DNA of 60,859 nt from CALLMJ01 sp964493765 (GTDB lineage: Bacteria > Bacteroidota > Bacteroidia > J057 > CALLMJ01), in the NCBI GenBank assembly GCA_964493765.1, contig CAZBPK010000113.1:1-60859 (forward strand), given 5' to 3'. Both the position numbers and the translations under genes were made by a program. This document shows, one piece after another, positions 52,726 through 60,859 of this stretch (positions are counted from its first letter, which is position 1; each line of letters starts with the position of its first letter). The notes beneath the pieces were generated by a model that was not told the DNA's origin, ran no database searches, and saw nothing but the letters and a program-made list of their open reading frames with translations.

Positions 52726-54600
52726 TTAAAATTCATCTTTAATGTTTTTACCAGAAAGAGCATGCTGAATAGCAATATCCATCACACGCTGTGCAAAAGG
52801 TTTGCTAAATTCGTTTAATTCATCAATAGCTTTTTGTATTTGATTTCTATCATCTGATTTTACAATTTCGCTTAATTGAATCATTAATTTTTGAGTGCCG
52901 TGAATTTCATCAGGGGTTAATAAGTTTTCATGATTTTTTAAAAACTTATCAGTAGTGTAAAGAATGTGCTTAGCTTCTTCTTTGGCTTCTAAAATTAAAC
53001 GTGTTTCTATATCTTGTTTTGCATGTTCAAGGGAATCTAAAAGTCTTTTTTCTACTTCTTCGTCGGTTAAACCAAAGGAAGGTTGAATATCTATAGTTTG
53101 TTCAATACCGCTTCTCAATTCTTTAGCTGTAACTTTTAAAATTCCATCAGCATCAATAAAAAATTGAATATCAATTTTGGGTAAACCAGCAGGCATAGCG
53201 GGTATGCCTTTTAAAGTAAATTCACCCAATTTTCTGTTTTCTTTTACTAATTCTCTTTCACCTTGGTAAACAGCAATTTTTAAGTTTACTTGACCATCAA
53301 TAGAAGTGGTATAATGCCTTCCAACATGAGTGGGTATTTTGGTATTTCTGGGAATAATGACATCCATTAAACCTCCAACGGTTTCTATTCCTAAGGACAA
53401 AGGAGTTATATCTGCTAAATAAACTTCAGAATTACCCAAAAATGCGTCGGCTTGTAAAGCCGCACCTAGAGCAACAATTTGATCAGGGTCAATATTATCT
53501 AAAGGTTTTTTGCAAAAAAACTCTTCAACTTTTTGTTTTACAAAAGGAACTCTAGTGCTTCCCCCCACTAAAATAACTTTGTCAATATTTTCTTTTTTTA
53601 AGTTAGCATCTTTTAATGCGGTATTACAACAGTCAATCGTTTTTAAGACTAATGGAGAAATTAATTCGTTAAGTTTGTCAATAGAAAGACTTAGAGTTAT
53701 ATTTTGTTGAATATATTGAATTTCACCTTCAAATGAATGATGATTAGTTAAGTGTTTTTTGGCTTTCTCCGCAAGTAATCTTATTTGTTGAGAAAAATCT
53801 TTGTTATCCAATAGATACTGATGATCAATTTTATGTAAATCTAACCAAAAATGAACAATACTTTTATCCATGTCATCGCCACCTAAATAAGTATCCCCAT
53901 TAGTGGAAAGGATATCAAAAACACCATCTTCTAAGGTCAAAATGGTAACATCAAAAGTTCCTCCCCCCAAATCATAAACAACAATATTTTGTTTTTCTTC
54001 ATTATGAGTTAAGCCCATACCATAAGCTATTGCTGCAGCAGTTGGTTCTGAAATAATTCTTAAAACATTCAACCCAGCTAATTTACCTGCATCTTTTGTT
54101 GCTTGTCTTTGGGAGTCATTAAAATAGGCGGGTACAGTTATAACGACATCTTGCACAGGTACTTTTAACCTATGCTCGGCTCTTTGTTTGAGTTCTTTTA
54201 AAATGTATGATGACAACTCAATTGGGCTATAAAATTGATTTCCAATTTGTATTTTTACCAATTCATTTTCACCGTTATCAATAATTTTATAACCAAAATG
54301 TGATAAATCATGCTTGATGTCTTTATAAGACTTTCCGAGTAATCTTTTAACGGAAAATATAGTATTATGAGGGTCAGAAATTAAAAAAGGCTTTGCATCT
54401 TCCCCGACTTGTATCATTCCTGAAGAATCAAAGTGTAAAATAGAAGGAACGATTACATCTTTACCAAAATCAGCAATGCAATGAGGCTGCCCGTCTTTTA
54501 CATAAGCAATTAAAGAATTGGTTGTACCCAAATCAATACCAAAGTGGATTTTGTCCGGCATTAAATCCCCACTAACTATATCTATACTAACTTTTGCCAT
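52726..54600 (-). CDS. hscA: HscA-like Hsp70 chaperone
   Basis: The 624-residue Hsp70 has the ATPase motifs FGIDLGTTNSLIAYV and IVVYDLGGGTFDVTIL, and ILVGGSTRVPFVKQKV. It is shorter than DnaK (about 640), lacks the EEVD-rich C-terminal tail, and ends in QHALSGKNIKDEF. The C-terminal part (LLDSLEHAKQDIETRLILEAKEE, then LTPDEI) matches HscA, the specialised chaperone that passes Fe-S clusters from the scaffold IscU. The neighbours of a usual isc operon (hscB, fdx, iscU) are not here. A TAATTTTG -7 box lies at 54614-54621. A plain second DnaK is possible. Confidence 0.82.
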   Translation of the reverse strand: MAKVSIDIVSGDLMPDKIHFGIDLGTTNSLIAYVKDGQPHCIADFGKDVIVPSILHFDSSGMIQVGEDAKPFLISDPHNTIFSVKRLLGKSYKDIKHDLSHFGYKIIDNGENELVKIQIGNQFYSPIELSSYILKELKQRAEHRLKVPVQDVVITVPAYFNDSQRQATKDAGKLAGLNVLRIISEPTAAAIAYGMGLTHNEEKQNIVVYDLGGGTFDVTILTLEDGVFDILSTNGDTYLGGDDMDKSIVHFWLDLHKIDHQYLLDNKDFSQQIRLLAEKAKKHLTNHHSFEGEIQYIQQNITLSLSIDKLNELISPLVLKTIDCCNTALKDANLKKENIDKVILVGGSTRVPFVKQKVEEFFCKKPLDNIDPDQIVALGAALQADAFLGNSEVYLADITPLSLGIETVGGLMDVIIPRNTKIPTHVGRHYTTSIDGQVNLKIAVYQGERELVKENRKLGEFTLKGIPAMPAGLPKIDIQFFIDADGILKVTAKELRSGIEQTIDIQPSFGLTDEEVEKRLLDSLEHAKQDIETRLILEAKEEAKHILYTTDKFLKNHENLLTPDEIHGTQKLMIQLSEIVKSDDRNQIQKAIDELNEFSKPFAQRVMDIAIQHALSGKNIKDEF

Positions 54601-54613
54601 GACCTTATGAACG

Positions 54614-54621
54614 CAAAATTA
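54614..54621 (-). promoter_or_regulatory. -7 box TAATTTTG of hscA
   Basis: A perfect TAnnTTTG match 13 nt before ATG 54600, with a TTG about 20 nt further upstream as in -33 elements. Confidence 0.6.
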
Positions 54622-54793
54622 ATACTTTTAGTTTGAAAAAACAATTTGTATTATTTGCAATGAATTTTTCACTCATTTGTATTGGAATGAGTTTGCGAAT
54701 TAGAAGCATATTTATTGATTTATGCCTTTTGCGTTTAAAAAATACTTTTAAGATTGTTCATTGTTTAAATCTTCTTTAAATTTACATTCCGAT

Positions 54794-55411
54794 ATGTTTG
54801 GTTTACAGTCATTTTCTTTTGAAAATAAGATATTTAGAGTCATCCCTCATCAAAACAAGAATATGCTTTTTGTAGAAATTTTCAATACTCAAAATTCTAA
54901 TTTGTGTTTATATATTTTGGATTTAATGGTTTCAAAGATTGAATTTCTAATGGAATATCATGATAAACAATTGTTAGATTTTGCTACATATAGTTTTTTG
55001 GTTTTTAAATTATTTCCTTCTAAGGTTTTGCCTATCGTAAGAGGAATAAAAATTTATGACTTAGGTTTAAATGACTATGTTCTTGAAGAACCTGAAGCTC
55101 AGAATCTTGAATATTTTCATGATAAATTGAGTTTTGAGATTTTTGATAAAATTCAAACCATTAAGTTTCCAAGCCAAAAAATGAATCAATTTTTGTTTCC
55201 AGAAATTATTGATAATAAACAAGTTTTTATATTTCAGAATATTAGAATTGTAGTTAATCCTCAAAACCTCGAAATATTCCATCAAAATCAACGGATTAAT
55301 GAAATCACTTTTCAAGATAATCAATTGAAAAACTGTTTTGTAATAAACTCATTTTTAATTATTCAAACAAAAAATAATGAAATAACGGTTTATACATTCA
55401 ATTTTTTATAG
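54794..55411 (+). CDS. DUF4905-like protein, unknown function
   Basis: The 205-residue protein is beta-strand rich throughout (LFVEIFNTQNSNLCLYILDL, QVFIFQNIRIVVN), without a signal peptide or catalytic motif. Its layout and place before an MBL hydrolase gene resemble the Bacteroidota DUF4905 family, but this assignment is tentative. An upstream TTG at 54761 is in frame; ATG 54794 gives a more usual start. The gene is unusually AT-rich. Confidence 0.45.
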   Translation: MFGLQSFSFENKIFRVIPHQNKNMLFVEIFNTQNSNLCLYILDLMVSKIEFLMEYHDKQLLDFATYSFLVFKLFPSKVLPIVRGIKIYDLGLNDYVLEEPEAQNLEYFHDKLSFEIFDKIQTIKFPSQKMNQFLFPEIIDNKQVFIFQNIRIVVNPQNLEIFHQNQRINEITFQDNQLKNCFVINSFLIIQTKNNEITVYTFNFL

Positions 55412-55421
55412 GAAATTTTTT

Positions 55422-55429
55422 TAAATTTG
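55422..55429 (+). promoter_or_regulatory. -7 box TAAATTTG of the MBL hydrolase gene
   Basis: A TAnnTTTG match 10 nt before ATG 55440, so the mRNA leader is only a few nucleotides. Confidence 0.55.
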
Positions 55430-55439
55430 CAATTAAATC

Positions 55440-56129
55440 ATGGATATAAAATTTATAGGTACAGGTGGTGCTTTTGATATAGATTATGGAAATAGTTCTG
55501 CTTTAGTAGATTGTAATGGTAAAAAAATTTTGGTGGATTGTGGTCATACGGTTTTTCCAAGACTTATTCAACTGAATTTAATTCAGGAAATTGATTACAT
55601 TCTTATAACTCATTTGCATGATGACCATGTGGGTTCATTATCTACTTTAATATTCTACTTATATTTTTTTCAACCTCAAAAAAAGGTAAAATTAATAGCA
55701 CCTTTGAACTTTCATCAAGAATTAATAAATTTTTTAAATTTTTCTCAAAAAAATGTTTTACAATTCATTGAAATTGAGGATTTACCTAGTTTTATTACTC
55801 CAATTGATACTTATAATCGTCATTATTTAGAAATGCAAACTTTTGGATACATATTTTCTGAAAATCAAAATCATATTGTTTATAGTGGAGATTTAAATGA
55901 TTCTAGTTATCTTTTTCAAGAAGTTAAAAAACATTCTTTGAATGGACAAATTATTGTATTCCATGATGTTACATTTAATTCATTAGCCAAAGCTGCACAT
56001 GCTTATTATAAGGATATAGAAGTTTTTCTTAGCGATTATTCAATTTGGGGATATCATTGTAATCCCAATCTAAAACCAGAAGATTGTAAAATACCATTAG
56101 TTATTGAAAATTCTAATTTATTGTTTTAA
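55440..56129 (+). CDS. MBL-fold metallo-hydrolase
   Basis: The 229-residue protein starts MDIKFIGTGGAF, the usual opening strand. The metal-binding motif HxHxDH is at His58-His63 (HLHDDH), and other metal ligands are suggested by SGDLND and HDVT. It belongs to the metallo-beta-lactamase superfamily, perhaps near RNase Z-like phosphodiesterases, but the substrate is unknown. It lies directly before rsmG with no spacer. Confidence 0.85.
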   Translation: MDIKFIGTGGAFDIDYGNSSALVDCNGKKILVDCGHTVFPRLIQLNLIQEIDYILITHLHDDHVGSLSTLIFYLYFFQPQKKVKLIAPLNFHQELINFLNFSQKNVLQFIEIEDLPSFITPIDTYNRHYLEMQTFGYIFSENQNHIVYSGDLNDSSYLFQEVKKHSLNGQIIVFHDVTFNSLAKAAHAYYKDIEVFLSDYSIWGYHCNPNLKPEDCKIPLVIENSNLLF

Positions 56130-56732
56130 ATGTTACCATTAATCCCTAAATATTTTCCAGAATTTAATTCCGAAGTATTAGAAAAGCTAGAAGAAGCAAT
56201 GTCCCTTCATAAAGCATGGAATGAAAAAATTAATGTGATTTCAAGAAAAGATATTGAAAATATTGAGTGTCATCATTATTTACATTCATTAAGTTTACTG
56301 AAGTTTATAAACATACAAGACGGAGTGGAGATTTTAGATGTAGGAACAGGTGGAGGGTTCCCCGGAATACCATTAGCAATTGCTTTACCCAATGTTCAAT
56401 TTTTTTTATTAGATAGTATTCAAAAAAAGCTAAAGATTATTGAAGATATTAAGTTGCGATTGAATTTAAAAAATGTCAAAGTAATATGGAGTAGGGTAGA
56501 GGAATATAAAGGTAAACATGACATATTGACAGCAAGAGCTGTAACTTCTTTGCCTAATTTTTATGAAATAGTGAAAAAAAATGTTAAAAAAAATATTATT
56601 TACATAAAAGGCGGAGATTTTGCAGAAGAATTAAAACTAATAAAATTACCACACGAAGTGTATGAAATATTTCAAAAAATACAAGAACCATTTTTTGAAA
56701 CAAAAAAAATCGTATCTTTGCGAATTGTTTAA
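56130..56732 (+). CDS. rsmG: 16S rRNA (guanine(527)-N7)-methyltransferase
   Basis: RsmG methylates G527 of 16S rRNA with SAM. The 200-residue protein shows the family signatures: HKAWNEKINVISRKDIEN in the N-terminal region, SAM motif LDVGTGGGFPGIPLAIALP (from about residue 68), and LTARAVTSLPNF. It follows the MBL hydrolase gene without spacer, and ftsH follows after 73 bp. Confidence 0.95.
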   Translation: MLPLIPKYFPEFNSEVLEKLEEAMSLHKAWNEKINVISRKDIENIECHHYLHSLSLLKFINIQDGVEILDVGTGGGFPGIPLAIALPNVQFFLLDSIQKKLKIIEDIKLRLNLKNVKVIWSRVEEYKGKHDILTARAVTSLPNFYEIVKKNVKKNIIYIKGGDFAEELKLIKLPHEVYEIFQKIQEPFFETKKIVSLRIV

Positions 56733-56805
56733 AAATGGGATAACTGAACAATTTTTTTTACAAACTTGTTTTTAATTAAAAACCTCAAAAACTAGTAACA
56801 ACAGA

Positions 56806-58683
56806 ATGTCAAACGAAGAACAACCCAAAAGCGGATTTAACTTTTTCTGGATATATGGTATAATATTTTTATTTATCATATTATCTTTTTTATTTCTTCC
56901 AGAACGCAAAACCGGCGATGAAATTTCTTATGATAAATTTGCTAATGAATTAGTTGCCAAAAATTTAGTCAGAAAAGTTAATGTTGTAAATGAAAAACTG
57001 ATAGAAGTTTTCTTAAATGAGGAAGGTCAAAAACTTTTGCCTGCTGAGAAAAAAAATAAACCTGAATTATTCGGCAGTATTTATCCTGACTATACCTTTA
57101 AAGTAATATCTGGTGAAAAATTTGAAGAATATTTGATTCAAAATCGTATTCCCTATGAGATTGTTGAAAGAACTGATTATTTTGGTTCTTTTATATCCTT
57201 AATGCTTCCCATTGCAATTCTTATATTGATTTCTTTATTTTTTATGAGAAGAATTGGTGCCAGCATGGGCGGAGGGCAAATTTTTAATATTGGTAAAAGT
57301 AAAGCCACCTTATTTGACGATGATAATAAAATTAATGTCAATTTTTCTAATGTTGCAGGATTAGAAGAAGCTAAACAAGAAGTAATGGAGGTAGTTGAAT
57401 TTCTAAAAAACCCCAAGAAATTCTCAAAATTAGGTGGAAAAATGCCCAAAGGCGTTTTGTTAGTTGGACCTCCTGGAACAGGAAAAACTTTGTTAGCAAA
57501 AGCAGTTGCAGGCGAAGCGGGTGTTCCATTTTTTAGTTTAAGTGGTTCTGATTTTGTGGAAATGTTTGTGGGTGTGGGTGCTGCTAGGGTTAGAGATTTA
57601 TTTAAAACTGCTAAAGAAAAAGCTCCTTGTATTATTTTTATTGATGAAATTGATGCTATTGGACGCCAAAGAGGTAGAGGTAATTTTACAGGTGGTAACG
57701 ACGAAAGAGAAAATACGCTTAATCAACTTTTAGTGGAAATGGATGGTTTTAATACCGATTCGGGGGTTATCATTATGGCTGCTACAAATAGAGCCGATAT
57801 TTTAGATGCTGCTTTATTACGTCCTGGTCGTTTTGATAGGCAAGTAATGGTAGATAGACCAGAAATTAAAGAACGTGAAGCTATTTTTAAAGTTCATTTA
57901 ACCAAAATTACGATTAGTAATGATGTAGATGTTGCCAAATTGGCAGCACAAACTCCCGGTTTTGTCGGTGCTGATATAGCTAATGTTTGTAATGAAGCTG
58001 CTTTAATTGCTTCAAGAAAAGACAAAGAACAAGTTTCTATGGAGGATTTTATGCAGGCAATTGATAGAGTTTTATTGGGTCTTGAAAAGAAAAGTCGTGT
58101 AATTCATCCTGAAGAAAAAGAAACTATAGCTTATCATGAGGCTGGTCATTGTATTGCAGGCTGGTTTTTAAAATATGGTTCTCCCTTAGTGAAAGTTACT
58201 ATTATCCCTAGAGGTATGGCTTTAGGTTATGCTTTATATCAACCCGAAGAACGCATAATTACTCCTTATCCTAAATTGATTGACGAAATGTGCGTTTCTC
58301 TCGCAGGTAGAGCCGCTGAAGAAATTGTATTTAAAGAAATATCTACTGGAGCTCTTGATGATTTACAAAAAGTTACTCAAAAAGCTTATGCTATGGTAAG
58401 TTATTTTGGTATGAATGATAAAGTAGGAAATGTTTCTTTTTACGACTCTAATTCCGATATGTCCTTGACAAAACCTTACTCCGACCAAACTGCTAAGTTA
58501 ATTGATGATGAGGTTAGAAAACTGATTGATTTTGCTTATAATCGCGTAAAAAATTTATTGATTGAAAAAAGAGAGCAATTAGAAAAAATCGCTAAATCTT
58601 TATTGGAAAAAGAAGTTTTACTTCAAAGTGATGTAGAAAATTTAATTGGTCCTAGACCTTTTCCTACTTCATTTGCTTCATAA
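56806..58683 (+). CDS. ftsH: ATP-dependent zinc metalloprotease FtsH
   Basis: FtsH is a membrane-anchored hexameric AAA+ protease for damaged or regulatory membrane and cytosolic proteins. The 625-residue protein has two membrane segments (about residues 10-27 and 127-146), Walker A GPPGTGKT at residues 221-228, Walker B IIFIDEIDAIG, the second region of homology ATNRADILDAALLRPGRFDR, and the zinc motif HEAGH at residues 444-448. lpxH starts 3 bp after the stop. Confidence 0.98.
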   Translation: MSNEEQPKSGFNFFWIYGIIFLFIILSFLFLPERKTGDEISYDKFANELVAKNLVRKVNVVNEKLIEVFLNEEGQKLLPAEKKNKPELFGSIYPDYTFKVISGEKFEEYLIQNRIPYEIVERTDYFGSFISLMLPIAILILISLFFMRRIGASMGGGQIFNIGKSKATLFDDDNKINVNFSNVAGLEEAKQEVMEVVEFLKNPKKFSKLGGKMPKGVLLVGPPGTGKTLLAKAVAGEAGVPFFSLSGSDFVEMFVGVGAARVRDLFKTAKEKAPCIIFIDEIDAIGRQRGRGNFTGGNDERENTLNQLLVEMDGFNTDSGVIIMAATNRADILDAALLRPGRFDRQVMVDRPEIKEREAIFKVHLTKITISNDVDVAKLAAQTPGFVGADIANVCNEAALIASRKDKEQVSMEDFMQAIDRVLLGLEKKSRVIHPEEKETIAYHEAGHCIAGWFLKYGSPLVKVTIIPRGMALGYALYQPEERIITPYPKLIDEMCVSLAGRAAEEIVFKEISTGALDDLQKVTQKAYAMVSYFGMNDKVGNVSFYDSNSDMSLTKPYSDQTAKLIDDEVRKLIDFAYNRVKNLLIEKREQLEKIAKSLLEKEVLLQSDVENLIGPRPFPTSFAS

Positions 58684-58686
58684 AAA

Positions 58687-59448
58687 GTGAAATTCAAAGT
58701 TCTAATTTTTGCAGATTTTCACTTAGGAATTCCCAGTCCTAAACAATCCATAGAAAGAGAAAAAAAATTTATTCAATTTATAAATACCCAAAGTGATATT
58801 CAAGAGCTTATCATTTTGGGTGATTTATTTGATTTTTGGTTTGAATATAAACATGTTGTTCCTAAAGGGTATTTTAGAATTTTAGCTAAACTTGCCGAGC
58901 TTCAAGAAAATGGAACTAAAGTTTCTCTTTTCTCAGGTAATCATGATTTGTGGTTGAAAAATTATTTTCCTGATTATTTGGATATTCCTGTTTTTCATCA
59001 ACCTCAAATTAAAGAATGGTTCGGCAAAAAATTTTTTTTAGCTCATGGTGATGGTCTTGGACCCAAAGATTATGGATTTAAAATTATGAAAAAGTGTTTT
59101 AAAAATCCCTTTTTACAATTTTGTTTTCGTTGGATTCATCCTGATTTGGGTATTGGCTTAGCAAACTATTTTTCCAGAAAAAGCAGAAAAAGCCATCAAA
59201 TTTCTGATGCTTTCTATTATGGTCAAAATGAATGGATTTACCAGTACTTTACTCGTAAAAGTGAGCAGTTGAGAGATGTTCAATATTTTATTTTTGGTCA
59301 TAGGCATTTACCAATTAAAGTATCCAACGCTAATCAACAAACCATGATAGTAATGGGAGATTGGATTCATCATTTTTCTTATCTTGAAATTACTCAAGAT
59401 TCTGTTGAACTCAAATTTTTAGAAAATGATTATGAAATTAAGAACTAA
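58687..59448 (+). CDS. lpxH: UDP-2,3-diacylglucosamine diphosphatase LpxH-like
   Basis: LpxH cleaves UDP-2,3-diacylglucosamine to lipid X in lipid A synthesis. The 253-residue protein has the calcineurin-type metal motifs DFHLG, GDLFDFWFEY, SGNHDLW, AHGDGLGPKDYGFK and FGHRHLP. The start is GTG 58687, 3 bp after ftsH, with no better ATG near. It overlaps the next lipoprotein gene. Confidence 0.9.
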   Translation: MKFKVLIFADFHLGIPSPKQSIEREKKFIQFINTQSDIQELIILGDLFDFWFEYKHVVPKGYFRILAKLAELQENGTKVSLFSGNHDLWLKNYFPDYLDIPVFHQPQIKEWFGKKFFLAHGDGLGPKDYGFKIMKKCFKNPFLQFCFRWIHPDLGIGLANYFSRKSRKSHQISDAFYYGQNEWIYQYFTRKSEQLRDVQYFIFGHRHLPIKVSNANQQTMIVMGDWIHHFSYLEITQDSVELKFLENDYEIKN

Positions 59449-60061
59449 GTTTTTACTTTTGTTGAGTGCTTTGAGTTTTACTTCTTGTTTTCATGACAAG
59501 TTTATTATTTATATTGATGAGGTTTCAGAGGTTTATGGAAATGCTATTGTTGAAGAATATAAGCAAAAATATCCCCATAAATCTATTGAGGTTTATGTAT
59601 ATAATACAGATTTCCTATTCCAAGCTATAAAAATGGGCAAAAAGCCTGATGCTTTTATTAGTTTTGATACTTCTTATTCCCAAAAGTTTGGTCTTTATTT
59701 TGAAAATAAAAAGCTTTTAGATAGAGATGCTCTGGTTTTAGCAATCGCAGATTCTCAATTTCATTCATGGAATGACCTTTTAACCAAAGGAAAATATTTA
59801 GCGATTCCAATGCAAAATACTAGTTTACAGCCATTTTCAATTCAATATTTAGAATATAAAAAGGTTTTATCTGAATATTTTTCACCCATTTATCCTCATG
59901 ATTTTAAAAGCATGGCTTTGTATTTAGAAAAAAAAATGGTGAGTGGAGGAATTATGCTGAAAAGTCAAGCTGAATACTACAAAATTAGAAATTTATTTCC
60001 TTTTTTTCATCAATCATTTATACACTACATGGTAGAGTTAAACCCTCCTAAGTTAGATTAA
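59432..60061 (+). CDS. Predicted lipoprotein resembling a solute-binding protein
   Basis: The 209-residue protein starts with a lipoprotein signal (MKLRTKFLLLLS, then SFTSC with Cys19). The mature part begins IYIDEVSEVYGNAIVEEYKQKYPHKSIEVY, then has FISFDTSYSQK and RDALVLAIA. This order resembles the first lobe of ModA-like periplasmic binding proteins, though the protein is shorter than usual and no ABC permease is encoded nearby. Its first bases overlap the end of lpxH by 17 nt. An earlier ATG two codons upstream (59426) is possible. Confidence 0.6.
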   Translation: MKLRTKFLLLLSALSFTSCFHDKFIIYIDEVSEVYGNAIVEEYKQKYPHKSIEVYVYNTDFLFQAIKMGKKPDAFISFDTSYSQKFGLYFENKKLLDRDALVLAIADSQFHSWNDLLTKGKYLAIPMQNTSLQPFSIQYLEYKKVLSEYFSPIYPHDFKSMALYLEKKMVSGGIMLKSQAEYYKIRNLFPFFHQSFIHYMVELNPPKLD

Positions 60062-60501
60062 AACCACTGCATAATGGTATTTCCTGCGTAAGCAAAAATT
60101 AATGACCAAACTAACATACTGCTGCACATTGCTATAATTACTTTGAATGCAGGTGCCCCAAAGCCTAAGGAAATAGCAGTGCCTACCGGCTGTGAAAGTA
60201 TAGGAGGGGTTAAAATCGCTATTCCAATTAAACCGAATTTGTTCCATACTTTTACTTTCCAGTCATTTTGGGGTGGTAAATTTTCTTCAATTTTCATATT
60301 TTGACTTTTTCTGTTTTTCCACCAAGATATCACTTGGTTACCAAACAAAGTATATAATACCATACCTACAGAACCGCCAATAAAATAACACAAAAATAGT
60401 TCTATAAAACTAAAATTAGTTGCTAATCCACTGGCAACACCAATCATATATTTTACTGCACATAGTGCAGAAACCATTAAATATCCGCTAAATGAAGACA
60501 T
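60058..60501 (-). CDS. Small-multidrug-export-like membrane protein
   Basis: The 147-residue protein has four hydrophobic segments, with KFGLIGIAILTPPILSQPVG in the second half, a glycine/proline-rich loop that resembles COG2426 (putative small multi-drug export) proteins. Function uncertain. It converges on the lipoprotein gene and overlaps its end by 4 nt. Confidence 0.6.
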   Translation of the reverse strand: MSSFSGYLMVSALCAVKYMIGVASGLATNFSFIELFLCYFIGGSVGMVLYTLFGNQVISWWKNRKSQNMKIEENLPPQNDWKVKVWNKFGLIGIAILTPPILSQPVGTAISLGFGAPAFKVIIAMCSSMLVWSLIFAYAGNTIMQWF

Positions 60502-60728
60502 ATTTTTTGTTCAGAATTTTACGTAAAAATAGGAAAAAAATTCTTGTTGTCAAAAGTTTTAATGGTTTTTATTGGTTGATTCTATATTCTTCTACAAGAG
60601 TTTAATATCTAAGTAACTAATACATCATTACAGTAATTTTATCCTATATTGAGAAGGTTGGATAATCCTTGAAATTTATATCAATATAAGGAATGAAGTT
60701 GAGCTGTTCAATAAGAGTAGTTTTTATT

Positions 60729-60736
60729 TATTTTTG
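60729..60736 (+). promoter_or_regulatory. -7 box TATTTTTG of the right-edge gene
   Basis: A TAnnTTTG match that ends 4 nt before ATG 60741, so the transcript is probably leaderless. Confidence 0.55.
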
Positions 60737-60740
60737 TCTT

Positions 60741-60859
60741 ATGAAGAAGGGTGTATTTTTTCCTTATGGTATTAGCAATTTTGAAAAACTTTCAACTCAA
60801 AATTATGTATTTGTGGATAAAACTCGCTATATTGAAAAATTAGAAAAACAACAAGAAAG
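60741..60859 (+). CDS. AAA-ATPase/PD-(D/E)XK nuclease family protein, 5' end only
   Basis: The first 39 codons run off the window. The N-terminus MKKGVFFPYGISNFEKL is followed by NYVFVDKTRYIEKLE. This PYGISxF ... YxxVDKTxxIxxLE pattern is the start of the large AAA-ATPase-like/DUF1703 family, in which an ATPase domain is followed by a PD-(D/E)XK nuclease-like domain. Such genes are often present in many copies in Bacteroidota. Only the edge is visible. Confidence 0.75.
   Translation, partial: MKKGVFFPYGISNFEKLSTQNYVFVDKTRYIEKLEKQQE

Overview
The window is AT-rich chromosomal DNA from a member of the Bacteroidota. Several independent signs support this: two genes for proteins with type A C-terminal sorting domains of the type IX secretion system (26599-28440, 41379-43703), two TonB-dependent receptors with an N-terminal carboxypeptidase-regulatory-like domain, a 288-residue primary sigma factor that lacks region 1.1, the rsmD + DUF3822-like gene pair, and many promoter -7 boxes of the form TAnnTTTG in place of a TATAAT box. 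The genus cannot be read from the sequence. No rRNA, tRNA, CRISPR array or insertion-sequence transposase was seen.
Layout. 1-1973: 3' end of a giant surface protein with 273-bp (91-residue) tandem repeats. 2047-7706: a GmhA-like isomerase, an outer-membrane protein, accD, a radical SAM protein, a lipoprotein and icd. 7889-12095 (minus): rsmD, DUF3822-like, hemN, a membrane protein, atpZ-like and a bactofilin. 12173-13380: rlmE and an AlkB-like dioxygenase. 13631-16537: a TonB receptor cut by one in-frame TAG. 16626-28440 (minus): SGNH/LysM esterase-like protein, lptD, lepA, a coiled-coil tail-anchored protein, a TonB receptor and a T9SS cargo protein. 28703-29541: an OmpA-family gene split by a frameshift. 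29610-36882 (minus): oxidoreductase, ppk1, thioesterase, hemB, meaB, metF, rpmA, rplU. 37217-40590: rpoD, a small protein, ftsE, glpD. 40759-43703 (minus): YdeI-like protein and M14 carboxypeptidase. 43875-45406: geranylgeranyl-reductase-like flavoprotein and a zinc-ribbon membrane protein. 45577-51856: tripartite RND efflux operon. 52105-54600 (minus): rhomboid and hscA. 54794-60061: DUF4905-like, MBL hydrolase, rsmG, ftsH, lpxH, lipoprotein. 60058-60501 (minus): membrane protein. 60741-end: start of an AAA-ATPase/PD-(D/E)XK family protein.
Most of the content is housekeeping: envelope building (gmhA-like, lptD, lpxH, accD), haem synthesis (hemN, hemB), ribosome maturation (rsmD, rlmE, rsmG, rplU, rpmA, lepA) and quality control (ftsH, hscA). 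The most unusual signal is an interspersed structured repeat of about 110-130 bp. There are five full copies and one end fragment. Each full copy lies 23-95 bp after a stop codon, in the same orientation as the gene before it. Its central hairpin is kept although its sequence varies, and one copy is read in frame as part of the lptD N-terminus. Two envelope genes carry apparent single-nucleotide lesions (TAG in a TonB receptor; A-run frameshift in an OmpA protein). Four genes have a -7 box only 4-5 nt before ATG, which suggests leaderless mRNAs.
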